Origin: an uncultured Alphaproteobacteria bacterium
GTDB lineage: Bacteria; Pseudomonadota; Alphaproteobacteria; HIMB59
DNA length: 64,000 nucleotides
Direction of reading: 5' to 3'
Assembly: GCA_902611415.1 (NCBI GenBank)
Contig: CACLZM010000006.1
Span: 1 to 64,000, forward strand
Part shown: positions 40,144-50,612 of the stretch, piece by piece
Layout: each line of letters opens with the position of its first letter
Position numbering within the stretch: position 1 is the stretch's first letter
Position numbers and translations under genes: made by a program
The notes under the pieces: model-generated
The model's database searches: none
Seen by the model: the letters and a program-made list of their open reading frames with translations, nothing else
What the model was told of the DNA's origin: nothing

Positions 40144-41574
40144 ATGCTTGATAAAAGAAAATTTTATATAAATGGTGAATGGGTAACTCCATCAAAAAAC
40201 TCAGATTTTAATGTAATCAATCCAGCTACAGAAGAACCTTATGTAAGTATATCTTTAGGAAATGAAGATGACACTAACAAGGCTGTAGTGGCGGCAAAGA
40301 ATGCCTTTAATTCATGGAAAAATTCACCTGTACAGGAAAGAATAACTTTACTTGAAAAGCTATTAAAGATTTACAAGAGAAGATTTAATGAGATGACCCA
40401 AGCCATTTCAACTGAACTTGGTGCTCCCTTAGATTGGGCATCATCTGCACAAACAGCCTCCGGAGAGTCACATATTGAAGATTTTATATTGAGATTAAAA
40501 AAATTTGAATTTGAAACAAAATTTAATGAAAATTCTAATAATTATATAGTTTATGAACCTATTGGTGTGTGTGGTCTTATTACACCATGGAATTGGCCTA
40601 TTAACCAAATAGCTCTAAAAGTAATACCAGCTTTTGCCACTGGCTGTACTATGATTTTAAAACCATCTGAAATGGCACCTCTGTCTGGTTTATTGTTTGC
40701 TGAAATGATACATGAGGCAGGTTTTCCTGCTGGTGTTTTTAATTTAGTAAATGGAGATGGATCAGGTGTTGGATCTCAAATATCCAGTCATCCTGATATA
40801 GACATGGTTTCATTTACTGGCTCTACTAGAGCAGGTAAATTAATTTCAAAAAGTGCAGCTGACACAATTAAAAGAGTTTGTTTAGAGCTTGGCGGTAAGG
40901 GAGGTAATATTATTTTTGCTGATGCATATCCCAATGCTGTTAGAGATGGTGTAAGGAATATAATGAGTAATTCTGGTCAATCATGTGATGCACCTACACG
41001 AATGTTAGTTGAAAAATCAATTTATGAAAAAGCTGTTGAGGAAGCTGCAGATGAGGCTAAAAAGATAGGCGTAGATTTACCATCTAAATCAGGAGATCAT
41101 ATTGGTCCTGTAATTAATAAATCTCAATTTGAGAAAATACAGTCGTTAATTCAAAGCGGTATAGACGAGGGTGCAACACTTGTAGCTGGTGGAGCGGGTA
41201 GGCCATCAAATCTTGAAAAAGGTTATTATGTAAAACCAACTGTATTTACAAATGTTAGTAATGATATGAGAATAGCTAAAGAGGAAATATTTGGTCCAGT
41301 GCTATCCATTATTCCTTTTGAGTCTGAAGAAGAGGCAATTTCGATAACTAATGATACACCATATGGATTAGGTAATTTTTTACAAACTGAGAATAAAGAA
41401 AGAGCTAGAAGAGTTTCAAAACAATTAAGGGCTGGTGTAGTTCAAATCAATGGAAATGCTCCTGACGCTGGAACACCTTTTGGAGGCTACAACCAATCTG
41501 GTAATGGACGAGAGGGTGGAACGTGGGGTCTGCATGAATATTTGGAAGTTAAAGCAATTAGTGGTTGGAAATAG
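40144..41574 (+). CDS. Aldehyde dehydrogenase family protein
   Basis: PWNWPINQIALKVIPAFATGCTMILKPSE, LELGGKGGNIIFADA, NSGQSCDAPTR. Confidence 0.95.
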   Translation: MLDKRKFYINGEWVTPSKNSDFNVINPATEEPYVSISLGNEDDTNKAVVAAKNAFNSWKNSPVQERITLLEKLLKIYKRRFNEMTQAISTELGAPLDWASSAQTASGESHIEDFILRLKKFEFETKFNENSNNYIVYEPIGVCGLITPWNWPINQIALKVIPAFATGCTMILKPSEMAPLSGLLFAEMIHEAGFPAGVFNLVNGDGSGVGSQISSHPDIDMVSFTGSTRAGKLISKSAADTIKRVCLELGGKGGNIIFADAYPNAVRDGVRNIMSNSGQSCDAPTRMLVEKSIYEKAVEEAADEAKKIGVDLPSKSGDHIGPVINKSQFEKIQSLIQSGIDEGATLVAGGAGRPSNLEKGYYVKPTVFTNVSNDMRIAKEEIFGPVLSIIPFESEEEAISITNDTPYGLGNFLQTENKERARRVSKQLRAGVVQINGNAPDAGTPFGGYNQSGNGREGGTWGLHEYLEVKAISGWK

Positions 41575-41955
41575 ATGATAGGATTTGTCATGGTTGGAAC
41601 AAACGATCTTGATAAAGCTACTGGGTTTTATGATACCCTTCTTGATACTATTGATTTAAAGAGAATTGAAAAAACTGATACTTATGGCTCCTACGCCCCT
41701 AAATCAAATCCCGAAGCAGTAGAATTTTATGTTACAACTCCTTTCAATGAAGAAAAAGCAACAGTTGGTAACGGAACTCAAATTTCTTTTTATATAAATA
41801 ATAAAGAAGCTGTCGATTTATTTCATTCTACTGCAATAGGTTTAGGTGCAAAAGATGAAGGCGCCCCAGGTGAGAGATATGAAGGTGAGTATTATTCTTA
41901 TATCAGAGATTTAGATGGCAACAAAATTTGTGGTTACACTTACCTTAATAAATAG
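41575..41955 (+). CDS. VOC/glyoxalase-fold protein
   Basis: MIGFVMVGTNDLDKATGFYDTLL...YYSYIRDLDGNKICGYTY; starts immediately after the aldehyde dehydrogenase stop. Confidence 0.85.
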   Translation: MIGFVMVGTNDLDKATGFYDTLLDTIDLKRIEKTDTYGSYAPKSNPEAVEFYVTTPFNEEKATVGNGTQISFYINNKEAVDLFHSTAIGLGAKDEGAPGERYEGEYYSYIRDLDGNKICGYTYLNK

Positions 41956-41971
41956 AGATTTATTTTTTTTT

Positions 41972-42892
41972 ATGTCTTATTCTGATATTGAAAATAAATT
42001 GAACTCAGGAAAAATTATTATTCTTGATGGTGGGATGGGTGCTGAACTAGAAAAACTCGGAGCATCTATGGATAATAATCTTTGGTCTGGCAGATGTTCT
42101 GTAGATAATCCCGAAATCGTATACAAAGCCCATCAAAATTTTATTCAATCAGGCTCAGATATAATTACGACTAATACTTATGCTAGCACTCCAATTTCAA
42201 TGAAAGAATATGGCTATGAAAACCATATCGAAGAATGGAATAAAGCGAGTGTAAAAATAGCTAAAAATGTTATTGATAATTCTAATTCTAATGTATGTGT
42301 AGCTGGTTCGGTTTCTACATATGGTAGTTGGGATAGAATTGAACCAAAATTCCTAAAACCAGGTTTTTTAAAACAATTAAGTATTTTATCTGAAGCAGGT
42401 GTTGATTTAATTATCCTTGAAGCAATGACTTCATCGACAAGAACCATAGAGACATTATTGGATTGTTCTAATGAATTTGATATTTCAATATGGCTTTCAA
42501 TATCGTGTGCATTGGACAGAGATAGAAATCAACTTATGCTTGGATATCAAGAAAGTATAAGTAATTCTGAAGCATTTTTTTACGGTGATTTTGAAAATTC
42601 TATTAATGAATTTAAAAAAATTCATGATGGTCCTATATTAATAGCTCATTCCGATATAAAGGTGATAAATCAAGGAATTCAAATAATCAAAAGTAATTAT
42701 AATGGTGTTATTGGGGCATATCCGAATAACGGTTTTTTTAAAAAACCACATTGGAATGTAGTAGAGAGCATCTCTCCACAAGAGTATTATGAAGAAGCTA
42801 AATTATGGGTTGAAAGTGGAGCACAAATTATAGGTGGTTGCTGTGGAGTCAGCCCTAGTCATATTAAAGCATTATCAGTTTTAAAGAATTAA
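41972..42892 (+). CDS. Homocysteine S-methyltransferase family protein
   Basis: IIILDGGMGAELEKLG, DIITTNTYAS, IIGGCCGVSPSHI zinc motif; start set at MSYSDIE. Confidence 0.85.
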   Translation: MSYSDIENKLNSGKIIILDGGMGAELEKLGASMDNNLWSGRCSVDNPEIVYKAHQNFIQSGSDIITTNTYASTPISMKEYGYENHIEEWNKASVKIAKNVIDNSNSNVCVAGSVSTYGSWDRIEPKFLKPGFLKQLSILSEAGVDLIILEAMTSSTRTIETLLDCSNEFDISIWLSISCALDRDRNQLMLGYQESISNSEAFFYGDFENSINEFKKIHDGPILIAHSDIKVINQGIQIIKSNYNGVIGAYPNNGFFKKPHWNVVESISPQEYYEEAKLWVESGAQIIGGCCGVSPSHIKALSVLKN

Positions 42893-42895
42893 TTT

Positions 42896-44020
42896 TTAAG
42901 TTAATTCTGTTTCTTTGTAAGAAGATGTATCTTCCATTAACAATTTAGTATCAATATTTATACCTAAACCTTCATTGTCCTCTATTTTGATAAATCCATC
43001 TTTTATTTCATAGTTTTGATTACTAAATTTTAACGAGTATGGAATATATTCAGGAAAAAATTCTGCCATTTCTGTATTTGTAAAACTCATACATACATGT
43101 ACCATCGCAGATGCTGCAATTGACATAGAATTCCAACAATGAGGAGAGACTGTAACTTTTTTTTCATGAGATAATTTTATTATTTTTATCATATCAATAA
43201 TTCCCCCAACACCTGAAATATCTGGATTGAAAATATCAACTGCATCTAAAGCTAAAGTTTCAATAAAATGATTTAATCCACATTGCTTTTCACCTGAAAC
43301 AATTCTCAAATTTGTTTTCTCTCTAATATCTTTAAGTGATCTTGTTGCTTCACCATCAACTGGTTCTTCAAACCAATAAGGTCTAAATTCCTCAACAAGT
43401 GAAGCTAGTTTTAATGATATATTTGTATCTTTAGGGCAGGCTAAATCTAACATAAGAGGTATATTATAGCCTAAAACATCTCTTATTTTTGAAACACATG
43501 TTGCTGCTTGTTCAACAGTTCTATTTTGAAGTGGATATATTTTAATTCCTCCATAACCATCTCTTAGCGTTTCTATACATCTTGATGATAATATTTCATC
43601 ATTTTTAAAATCCTCACTCCATATTGTTGCATAAACAGGAACTTTTTCTCTATAATCCTTTGATAATATTTTATAAAGAGGTTTTTTTTCTTTCTTCCCC
43701 TCTATATCCCAAAGACTCATTTCTATAGCACTTGTTGCAGCGGAAAAGTCAATTCCACAATGTCCATCAGCAATTAAATTTGACTCTCTATAAAATCTAT
43801 CTGGTGTTATGTCTTTTACATGAGATAAAGAACTCATTAAATTATGAATAATTTCTACAATTCCTTTTTCTCTTGCGGGTAATGAAAAAGCCTCACCCCA
43901 GCCCTCAAAACCATCAGTGTTAGTTAATTTTAAAAATATAAATGGTTTTATTTGTGACCATCCATCTTTAGTTTGTTTTGACTTAGTTATCCATGTCTCC
44001 ACTTTTCTTATGAATGTCAT
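42896..44020 (-). CDS. Mandelate racemase / muconate lactonizing enzyme (enolase superfamily) protein
   Basis: YGGIKIYP, MLDLACPKD, YWFEEPVDGE, VSGEKQCGL, TVSPHCW. Confidence 0.87.
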   Translation of the reverse strand: MTFIRKVETWITKSKQTKDGWSQIKPFIFLKLTNTDGFEGWGEAFSLPAREKGIVEIIHNLMSSLSHVKDITPDRFYRESNLIADGHCGIDFSAATSAIEMSLWDIEGKKEKKPLYKILSKDYREKVPVYATIWSEDFKNDEILSSRCIETLRDGYGGIKIYPLQNRTVEQAATCVSKIRDVLGYNIPLMLDLACPKDTNISLKLASLVEEFRPYWFEEPVDGEATRSLKDIREKTNLRIVSGEKQCGLNHFIETLALDAVDIFNPDISGVGGIIDMIKIIKLSHEKKVTVSPHCWNSMSIAASAMVHVCMSFTNTEMAEFFPEYIPYSLKFSNQNYEIKDGFIKIEDNEGLGINIDTKLLMEDTSSYKETELT

Positions 44021-44023
44021 TAT

Positions 44024-45010
44024 TTAAAATTTTTCTATTAATTTCTTTAAATGATTGTCACTTACACCACAACATCCACCAATGATTTGTATTTGATCAT
44101 CAATAAATTCTAGACAAGAATTTGCAAATTCATCTTCATTACATGTAGCAATAGCTTCATGTGTGCTTGTATCAAATTTATGTATTTCTGGATAAAACAT
44201 CATAGGGCCACTCCAGTGATCTTTTATAATTTTCAAGCCACCATAGCTATCTTGAAACCACGTGTGCATAATACCATAAACATCTCCCCCAATATTTGTT
44301 AATTTTTTTATAATATCTTCAAATAAAATTATATCATCTTCAGGTAAAAATTTTGGTTGTTCTTGATATATCTTTTCATCATAAATTAGTGATTTTTCTT
44401 TTTCAGCTTTAAAATTTCTTCCTACTATCGTGTTATCATATTTACTTACACAACAACTTAATCCAACCCATACAGGTAAACCAGTTTGCATAGCAGCATT
44501 CAATAATAATTGAGAGTGGTCTATGTCTAATAACATTTCTAATATTAAAATATCTACACCAGAATTTTTTAATGTGTTAGCTGCCTCTATATAATTCTCT
44601 TCTTCTTGTTTAAATGACGGAATAAACCTTGGATCAGGTACAAATTCATTTTCTTTTAAAGCAAAAAAATTGGAGAGACTTCCAGCTATAGCAACCTGAT
44701 TTTCCTTATTACAGTTTTTTAATGCTTTTCTTGCTAATCCTACAGATTCAGTTAAAAATTCTATAGTTTCATTTTCACGATTTAAACTTTGTAAAACGTG
44801 TCTATTGGTTGCAAAAGTATTAGCGGTAATGATATCACATCCAGCATTGATGAAGTTTTCATGAACTTTTACAACAATATCAGGAGATGTAATTGTTGAT
44901 AATGCTGCAAAAGCAGGGCTCATATCACCACCTAATTTAGCAATTTCAGAACCATTTCCACCATCGAGGAAAATTTTTGAATTGTTATTTAATTTTTCTT
45001 TATAAATCAT
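44024..45010 (-). CDS. Second homocysteine S-methyltransferase family protein
   Basis: IFLDGGNGSEIAKLGG, DIITANTFATNRHVL, IIGGCCGVSDNHLKKL. Confidence 0.85.
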   Translation of the reverse strand: MIYKEKLNNNSKIFLDGGNGSEIAKLGGDMSPAFAALSTITSPDIVVKVHENFINAGCDIITANTFATNRHVLQSLNRENETIEFLTESVGLARKALKNCNKENQVAIAGSLSNFFALKENEFVPDPRFIPSFKQEEENYIEAANTLKNSGVDILILEMLLDIDHSQLLLNAAMQTGLPVWVGLSCCVSKYDNTIVGRNFKAEKEKSLIYDEKIYQEQPKFLPEDDIILFEDIIKKLTNIGGDVYGIMHTWFQDSYGGLKIIKDHWSGPMMFYPEIHKFDTSTHEAIATCNEDEFANSCLEFIDDQIQIIGGCCGVSDNHLKKLIEKF

Positions 45011-45900
45011 GATTTTTTTGTGTTTGGCGCTAATACTACTGCTAAAATTCCACCAAGCACAATCATTGAACTTCCTATTATTTCACGCCAGCCAAAAGGC
45101 TCATCTGTCAAAATACTAGAACTGGTCACACCAACAAGTATTTCTGATAAAAAAAGAATGGAACACAAACCTGCACCTAATTTGCTAGGAGACCAGAATA
45201 TTACTATACCTGTGGGTATAAAATAAAAAACAGATATAAAGAAAAGAAATGAAGACATTGCAACGAAAGAGTCTATTGTAGGCATAGGTCCTAAATAATC
45301 TTTTAAAAAGAAGCCAGCGACAATGTTAAATAAAGTTCCATAAAAAAAGAAAGAAAAAATTGTTGGAAATACACCATCTGTCTTTGCGATTTCTAATTTT
45401 ATCATCCCGCCAGCAAATAATGCCCCTCCAGCAAAAGCTAACCAATCACCAGCGTTCTCTGGTAAAGGTATTATCGTTTGCTTACTAAATACTACCCATA
45501 GCCCCCCTAGAGCTAAACCAAGTGTTATAGCTCTTTCTATCCCAGGTCTTTTTTTTAAAAATAAAATTTCAAAAATAGTGGTCCATATTGGTGTCATGTA
45601 AAAAAGTATCAATGCTCGAACTACATCAGTTAAAAGAAAACTCAACGCATAACAAATAAAGCCACCCCCACAAAGTAAGCCTGTTATCGGTAGCTCTAAA
45701 CCAAAAGTTCTTCCATTAATTTTACGCCACACTGCAATTGGAGATAAAATTAAAATTCCAATAATCATTTGTGAGATAGTTCCCCAACCACCAGTAAGAC
45801 CACCATCTTCTAATATTCTTTGTGGTAACCAATATATTCCCCATGATCCAGCTGATATAGCAAGGGCAGCTGCTATTTTATAATGATGAGGATGCCTCAT
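45007..45900 (-). CDS. EamA/DMT-family transporter
   Basis: Ten-TM hydrophobic pattern with DMT-like GWREIIGSSMIVLGGILAVVLAP. Confidence 0.8.
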   Translation of the reverse strand: MRHPHHYKIAAALAISAGSWGIYWLPQRILEDGGLTGGWGTISQMIIGILILSPIAVWRKINGRTFGLELPITGLLCGGGFICYALSFLLTDVVRALILFYMTPIWTTIFEILFLKKRPGIERAITLGLALGGLWVVFSKQTIIPLPENAGDWLAFAGGALFAGGMIKLEIAKTDGVFPTIFSFFFYGTLFNIVAGFFLKDYLGPMPTIDSFVAMSSFLFFISVFYFIPTGIVIFWSPSKLGAGLCSILFLSEILVGVTSSSILTDEPFGWREIIGSSMIVLGGILAVVLAPNTKKS

Positions 45901-45905
45901 TATTA

Positions 45906-47321
45906 TTAATCTAACAGAGGTTTAAACTTACTAAAGTTAAATATTTCCTCATATTTTTTTGCAAAAGCAAATAATTGTAAATCATTTTTACTTTTTCCAA
46001 TTATCTGCATACCCATTGGCATACCAAGTTCATCAAATCCGACAGGTATAGTAAATGTCGGTAATTCAAGAAGACTAGATAATATAAAAATTTCTAACCA
46101 ACGGTGGTAAGTATCTAACTCAAAAGAATTTATTTTTTCAGGGTACTGTTGATTTTTATCAAACGGAAATAGTTGTGCAGAGGGTAAAGCCAGAAAATCA
46201 AAGTTTTTAAAAATATTTTCAATTTGTTCTGCACACCTTTTTTTTTGTTTATAAGCACTATCTAAGTCATCATCTTTTATATTTTTTCCTTGATTGTACT
46301 CCCATATAGCTTGGTAAGTCATTGTATTAATATCTTTTATGTTCATTGCTAAAGTATCTTCGTAAATACTTTTTGATCTAAACGTAATCCAGCTATTCCA
46401 TAGAGCTTCATTATCAAAATCTGGTTTTAATCTTTCAATTTTTACATTCAAGTTTTCTAATTTTTTAAGTTGAGACTCACACATATCTAAAATTTTTGTT
46501 TCAATTTTATAATTGTTATTCATATTAGATAACCAACCTATTTTGATATTGGTTAAATCTTGATTTTTTATTTTTTGATTTTTAAAAAGTTCCTTTAAAT
46601 CAAAAGAGTAGTTATCCCTTGTATCACTTCCAATCATTTCATCTAATAAAAATGCCATATCACTTGGTGATTTTGCTAAACAACCAGGTGTTGTGAGTAT
46701 GGGAATTTTTGATATTTGGTTCCCTCTATCTACTGAAATTAAGCCAGGTGTAGGTCTGTATCCATAAATATTTGCATATGCTGCTGGTCCTCTACATGAC
46801 CCCATTTGATCAGTGCCGTCCGCAAATGGTATCAGTCCTGCTGCTACAGCAGTGCTGGCTCCTCCACTTGATCCTGCTGCAGATTTTGTATTATCATAAT
46901 AATTAGAAGTTGGGCCAAACAATCTGTTTATTGTATGTCCACCAACACCTAATTCTGCTGTATTAGTTTTTCCAATTATAATAGCTCCGCTTTTAATTAG
47001 ACGTTCTACAAATAATGAATTTTTTTTAGGAAAATAATCTTTTGTTCCAGGATAGCCATATGTTGTTTTAATGCCAACCACATCACTTAAATCTTTAATA
47101 GCTATAGGAATTCCATTTAAAGTATTATCAAATTGAGTTGAATTATCTTTATTTATAGCTTCTTTTATAAGATCCCCTCTATCCTTGAGAAGCACTATTG
47201 CATTTAAATCTGGATTAAATTTTTCAATCCTATCCAAATAGTATTCCATTACCTCTTTGATAGATATATGTCGCTGATTAATACTGTGTATTATTTTTTC
47301 AACAGATTGATCCTCAAGCAT
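45906..47321 (-). CDS. Amidase signature family protein
   Basis: GIPIAIKDLSDVVGIKTTYG, KTNTAELGVGG, SAAGSSGGASTAVAAG, DGTDQMGSCRGPAAYANIYGYRPT. Confidence 0.92.
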   Translation of the reverse strand: MLEDQSVEKIIHSINQRHISIKEVMEYYLDRIEKFNPDLNAIVLLKDRGDLIKEAINKDNSTQFDNTLNGIPIAIKDLSDVVGIKTTYGYPGTKDYFPKKNSLFVERLIKSGAIIIGKTNTAELGVGGHTINRLFGPTSNYYDNTKSAAGSSGGASTAVAAGLIPFADGTDQMGSCRGPAAYANIYGYRPTPGLISVDRGNQISKIPILTTPGCLAKSPSDMAFLLDEMIGSDTRDNYSFDLKELFKNQKIKNQDLTNIKIGWLSNMNNNYKIETKILDMCESQLKKLENLNVKIERLKPDFDNEALWNSWITFRSKSIYEDTLAMNIKDINTMTYQAIWEYNQGKNIKDDDLDSAYKQKKRCAEQIENIFKNFDFLALPSAQLFPFDKNQQYPEKINSFELDTYHRWLEIFILSSLLELPTFTIPVGFDELGMPMGMQIIGKSKNDLQLFAFAKKYEEIFNFSKFKPLLD

Positions 47322-47327
47322 AGAGGA

Positions 47328-48518
47328 TTAGCGAGCTTGTTTTATACTTTGAGTAACAATTTCTTTCATTTGCAACAATGATGCTTCTTTTGGATTTGTT
47401 GCATAGGCTTGATCCTGCATTGCTTTTTTTGCAATCCTTTCAGCACAGTCTTCGGGAACATCAATTTCACTTAAACTTTTGGGGATATTTAATCTATCAA
47501 GTAACAATTCGATATTTTGAGTAAATTCATTTATTGTATGATTTTCAAATTGCATGGCTTCTGACATTCTTTGAACTTTCTCGTCCATACCTGGTAAATT
47601 GAAATGAAGAACAGGCGGTAAGACAATAGCATTCGTTAAACCATGATGAGTATTAAATTCTGCTCCAACCATGTGGGATATTGAATGAACATTACCTAAT
47701 CCCTTTAAAAAGGATATTCCTCCTAAATAAGATCCTATAATCATTGCACCTCTTGCCAACAAATTATTTGGTTCTTCTACCGCTAAAACAAGAGATTTTG
47801 AAATTAAATTAAGACTTTCTAAAGCAGCTCCATCACAAAGTGGATGAAAACCTGGCACACAGTATCCTTCGATACTATGTACAAGTGCATCGACACCTGT
47901 CCACGCTGTTAATTTTGGAGGTAATTCTAATGTTAACTCTGGATCTACTAGTGTAAATATAGGCCTTACATCTGGATGCCATATGCAAAATTTCATTCCT
48001 TTTTCTAAATGTGTAACCATTGCAGTTATTTCTGTTTCAGCCCCAGTTCCTGCAGTTGTAGGTATGGTTATTATTTTTGGAAATGCATTTTCTTTTGTGA
48101 TCTTTGGAACAGGTTGTTCAAACTCAAAATCCCACAATGGGGTTTCACTATTAACGGTTAAACATATGGATTTACCACCGTCCATTGCACTTCCACCACC
48201 AATAGCTATGATTGAGTCGTGTCTTCCATTTTTAAATTGATCACATCCTTTGGATATCTCGTCATCTCGTGGGTTAGGAGATATATTATGAAATAAATCT
48301 GATTTAATATTATTTTTAGACAATAATGCTATTAACTTTTTAATAAAAGGAAGATCCTTACTACCACTATCTGTTACAATAAGAGGATTTTTAATATCAA
48401 ATTCCTCACAAAATTTTCCAATTTCATTAAATCTTCCTGGTCCATAATACGTGGTTGTTGGAAACATCCAGTCTTGATTAGAGAGAATATCTTTTTCGTT
48501 CAGTTTAAAGTTTTTCAT
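47328..48518 (-). CDS. Iron-containing alcohol dehydrogenase
   Basis: GGGSAMDGGKSI, IPTTAGTGAETE, GNVHSISHMVGAEFNTHHGLTNAIVLP. Confidence 0.93.
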   Translation of the reverse strand: MKNFKLNEKDILSNQDWMFPTTTYYGPGRFNEIGKFCEEFDIKNPLIVTDSGSKDLPFIKKLIALLSKNNIKSDLFHNISPNPRDDEISKGCDQFKNGRHDSIIAIGGGSAMDGGKSICLTVNSETPLWDFEFEQPVPKITKENAFPKIITIPTTAGTGAETEITAMVTHLEKGMKFCIWHPDVRPIFTLVDPELTLELPPKLTAWTGVDALVHSIEGYCVPGFHPLCDGAALESLNLISKSLVLAVEEPNNLLARGAMIIGSYLGGISFLKGLGNVHSISHMVGAEFNTHHGLTNAIVLPPVLHFNLPGMDEKVQRMSEAMQFENHTINEFTQNIELLLDRLNIPKSLSEIDVPEDCAERIAKKAMQDQAYATNPKEASLLQMKEIVTQSIKQAR

Positions 48519-48559
48519 TTAAGATAATAAAGTTTATAACAAGTTAATAGTGATATGAA

Positions 48560-49471
48560 ATGATTAATTTTATCAATAATCAAAAAAATACATTTCTTGC
48601 AATCTCTGCAATGGTTATTGGAGTAATATTCATAGATATACATGGATTGATTGTAAAATATTTAGGAGGTGAATATTCAACAATTCAATTAGCTCTTTTT
48701 AGAAATACTTTTGCAATAATTCCTCTCATACTTTTACTAATTTATAATAAAGAAAGTTCAGATCTTTTTAAAAATTTAAATAAAAAATTTATTTTATTTT
48801 GTTTTATAAGGGGTTCTTGTTTTTTGGCCATTAATATTTTGTATTACATTGCTATAAATAATATGGAATTTGCTACAGCATCTACATTAACTTTTTCCTC
48901 AACATTTTTTATAGTAATTTTATCAATCTTCTTTTTGGGAGATAGAGTGGGTATATATAGATGGTCAGCTGTTATAATTGGCTTTGTTGGAGTAGTAATG
49001 ATTATGAAACCTAATAGTAGTATTTTTTCCTATTATTCTATTTTACCAATACTAGTTGCTTTCTTATGGGCTGTCCAAGTGATAGTACTAAAATTTATAC
49101 CAGACAATTTTACTACAGGAAAAATTCAATTTTATTCTCTGTTTTCATCTTTTCTAGGTTCATTAATATTTATTTTTTTTACAACTGGTCATACATATAT
49201 CGAGAGTAATACTGACTTTTTAATTTTATCTTTTATTGGTATTTTTGGGGGAACTGCTGCAATTCTATTTATTTACTCTTATAGGTTAATAGCAGCTAGT
49301 AAGATTGCAGTTTTTGAATATTTAGCAATACCCTCATCTTTTATTCTAGCCTGGATATTTTTTGGTGAAGCACCTTTTGATCAACTTTTCCCTGGAGTTT
49401 TATTAATAGTTTTTGCAGGAATGATTATTATTTGGAGAGATAAAAATAAGAAAATTAATAAACCAAACTAA
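48560..49471 (+). CDS. EamA/DMT-family transporter
   Basis: Repeated hydrophobic segments, GEYSTIQLALFRN, EYLAIPSSFILAWIFFGE. Confidence 0.82.
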   Translation: MINFINNQKNTFLAISAMVIGVIFIDIHGLIVKYLGGEYSTIQLALFRNTFAIIPLILLLIYNKESSDLFKNLNKKFILFCFIRGSCFLAINILYYIAINNMEFATASTLTFSSTFFIVILSIFFLGDRVGIYRWSAVIIGFVGVVMIMKPNSSIFSYYSILPILVAFLWAVQVIVLKFIPDNFTTGKIQFYSLFSSFLGSLIFIFFTTGHTYIESNTDFLILSFIGIFGGTAAILFIYSYRLIAASKIAVFEYLAIPSSFILAWIFFGEAPFDQLFPGVLLIVFAGMIIIWRDKNKKINKPN

Positions 49472-49480
49472 ATCATAAGT

Positions 49481-50515
49481 TCATTTAGATTTCATAGACT
49501 TCATAACAATGGTTCGATCAATTTCTCCAACTAGCTCTCCAGATTGCGAATTTATTATAGGGTAGGCCGTATCATCTTCACATATCTGGTCTATTAATGT
49601 TTCAATTTTAGCATTTTCATCTATGCATTTTGTTTTATCAGAAAATAATTTTTTTGACTCATCAGAACATTTCTTACGCATAACTTTTCCTGCGCTTAAT
49701 ACTTTATATTTTGGAACATCTTCACAAAAATCTTTAACGTATTTATCAACTGGGTTTGCCACAATTTCTTCAGGTGTTCCAACCTGAGAAATCTCTCCAT
49801 CTTTCATAATAGCAATATGATCTCCCATTTTTATTGCCTCTAAAAAATCATGAGTAATAAAAACCATAGTTCGTTGTAATTTTTTTTGAATGTCTAAGAG
49901 TTCGTCTTGCATTTCTCTTCTAATCAATGGGTCTAAAGCAGAAAATGGCTCATCAAATATTAAGATTTCTGGCTCAACTGCCATTGCACGTGCTAAACCA
50001 ACTCTTTGTTGCATTCCACCTGATAGCTCTCTTGGATAATTATTATGCCAACCTTTTAAACCAACAAGATTTAAAGACTCTGTAGCCTTGTCTAATCTTT
50101 CTTGTTTATTTTCTCCCCTAATTTCTAAACCATAAGAAATATTTTCAAGAACTGTACGATGTGGAAAAAGTCCAAAGTGTTGAAATACCATACTCATTTT
50201 ATTTCTTCTCAGGTCAAGAAGGCTATTTCTACTTATTTTTGTAATGTCAATATCATCAATAATTACCGATCCAGATGTAGGTTCAATTAATCTAGTTAAA
50301 CATCTAACTAAAGTTGATTTTCCACTACCTGATAACCCCATTACAACAAATGTTTCGCCTTTTTGAATGGAAAAGCTGACATCTTTTACAGCTACTACAT
50401 GTCCTGTTTTTTCTTGGACTTCGTCTCTACTTAAATTTGGATCTAAATTGTCTAAAATTCTTTTTTCGTCATTGCCAAAAATTTTCCATATATTTGAGCA
50501 AACAATTTTATCCAT
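49481..50515 (-). CDS. Glycine betaine/proline-type ABC transporter ATP-binding protein (ProV/OpuAA-like)
   Basis: VVAVKDVSFSIQKGETFVVMGLSGSGKSTLVRCLTRLIEPTSG, ELSGGMQQRVGLARA, C-terminal CBS-like region. Confidence 0.9.
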   Translation of the reverse strand: MDKIVCSNIWKIFGNDEKRILDNLDPNLSRDEVQEKTGHVVAVKDVSFSIQKGETFVVMGLSGSGKSTLVRCLTRLIEPTSGSVIIDDIDITKISRNSLLDLRRNKMSMVFQHFGLFPHRTVLENISYGLEIRGENKQERLDKATESLNLVGLKGWHNNYPRELSGGMQQRVGLARAMAVEPEILIFDEPFSALDPLIRREMQDELLDIQKKLQRTMVFITHDFLEAIKMGDHIAIMKDGEISQVGTPEEIVANPVDKYVKDFCEDVPKYKVLSAGKVMRKKCSDESKKLFSDKTKCIDENAKIETLIDQICEDDTAYPIINSQSGELVGEIDRTIVMKSMKSK

Positions 50516-50612
50516 ATTATTCAGGTTTAAAGCTATTATAATTGTGAATTAATACTATTAAAATAAAATTATTTTTATAAATTCTTATATAATTGAATAA
50601 ATATAATAAAAT

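Noticed and set aside
41575-42000. SAM-V or glycine riboswitch ahead of the homocysteine methyltransferase homolog
   Set aside because: The gene follows the VOC gene by 16 nt and no recognisable riboswitch fold was seen; there is no room for one.
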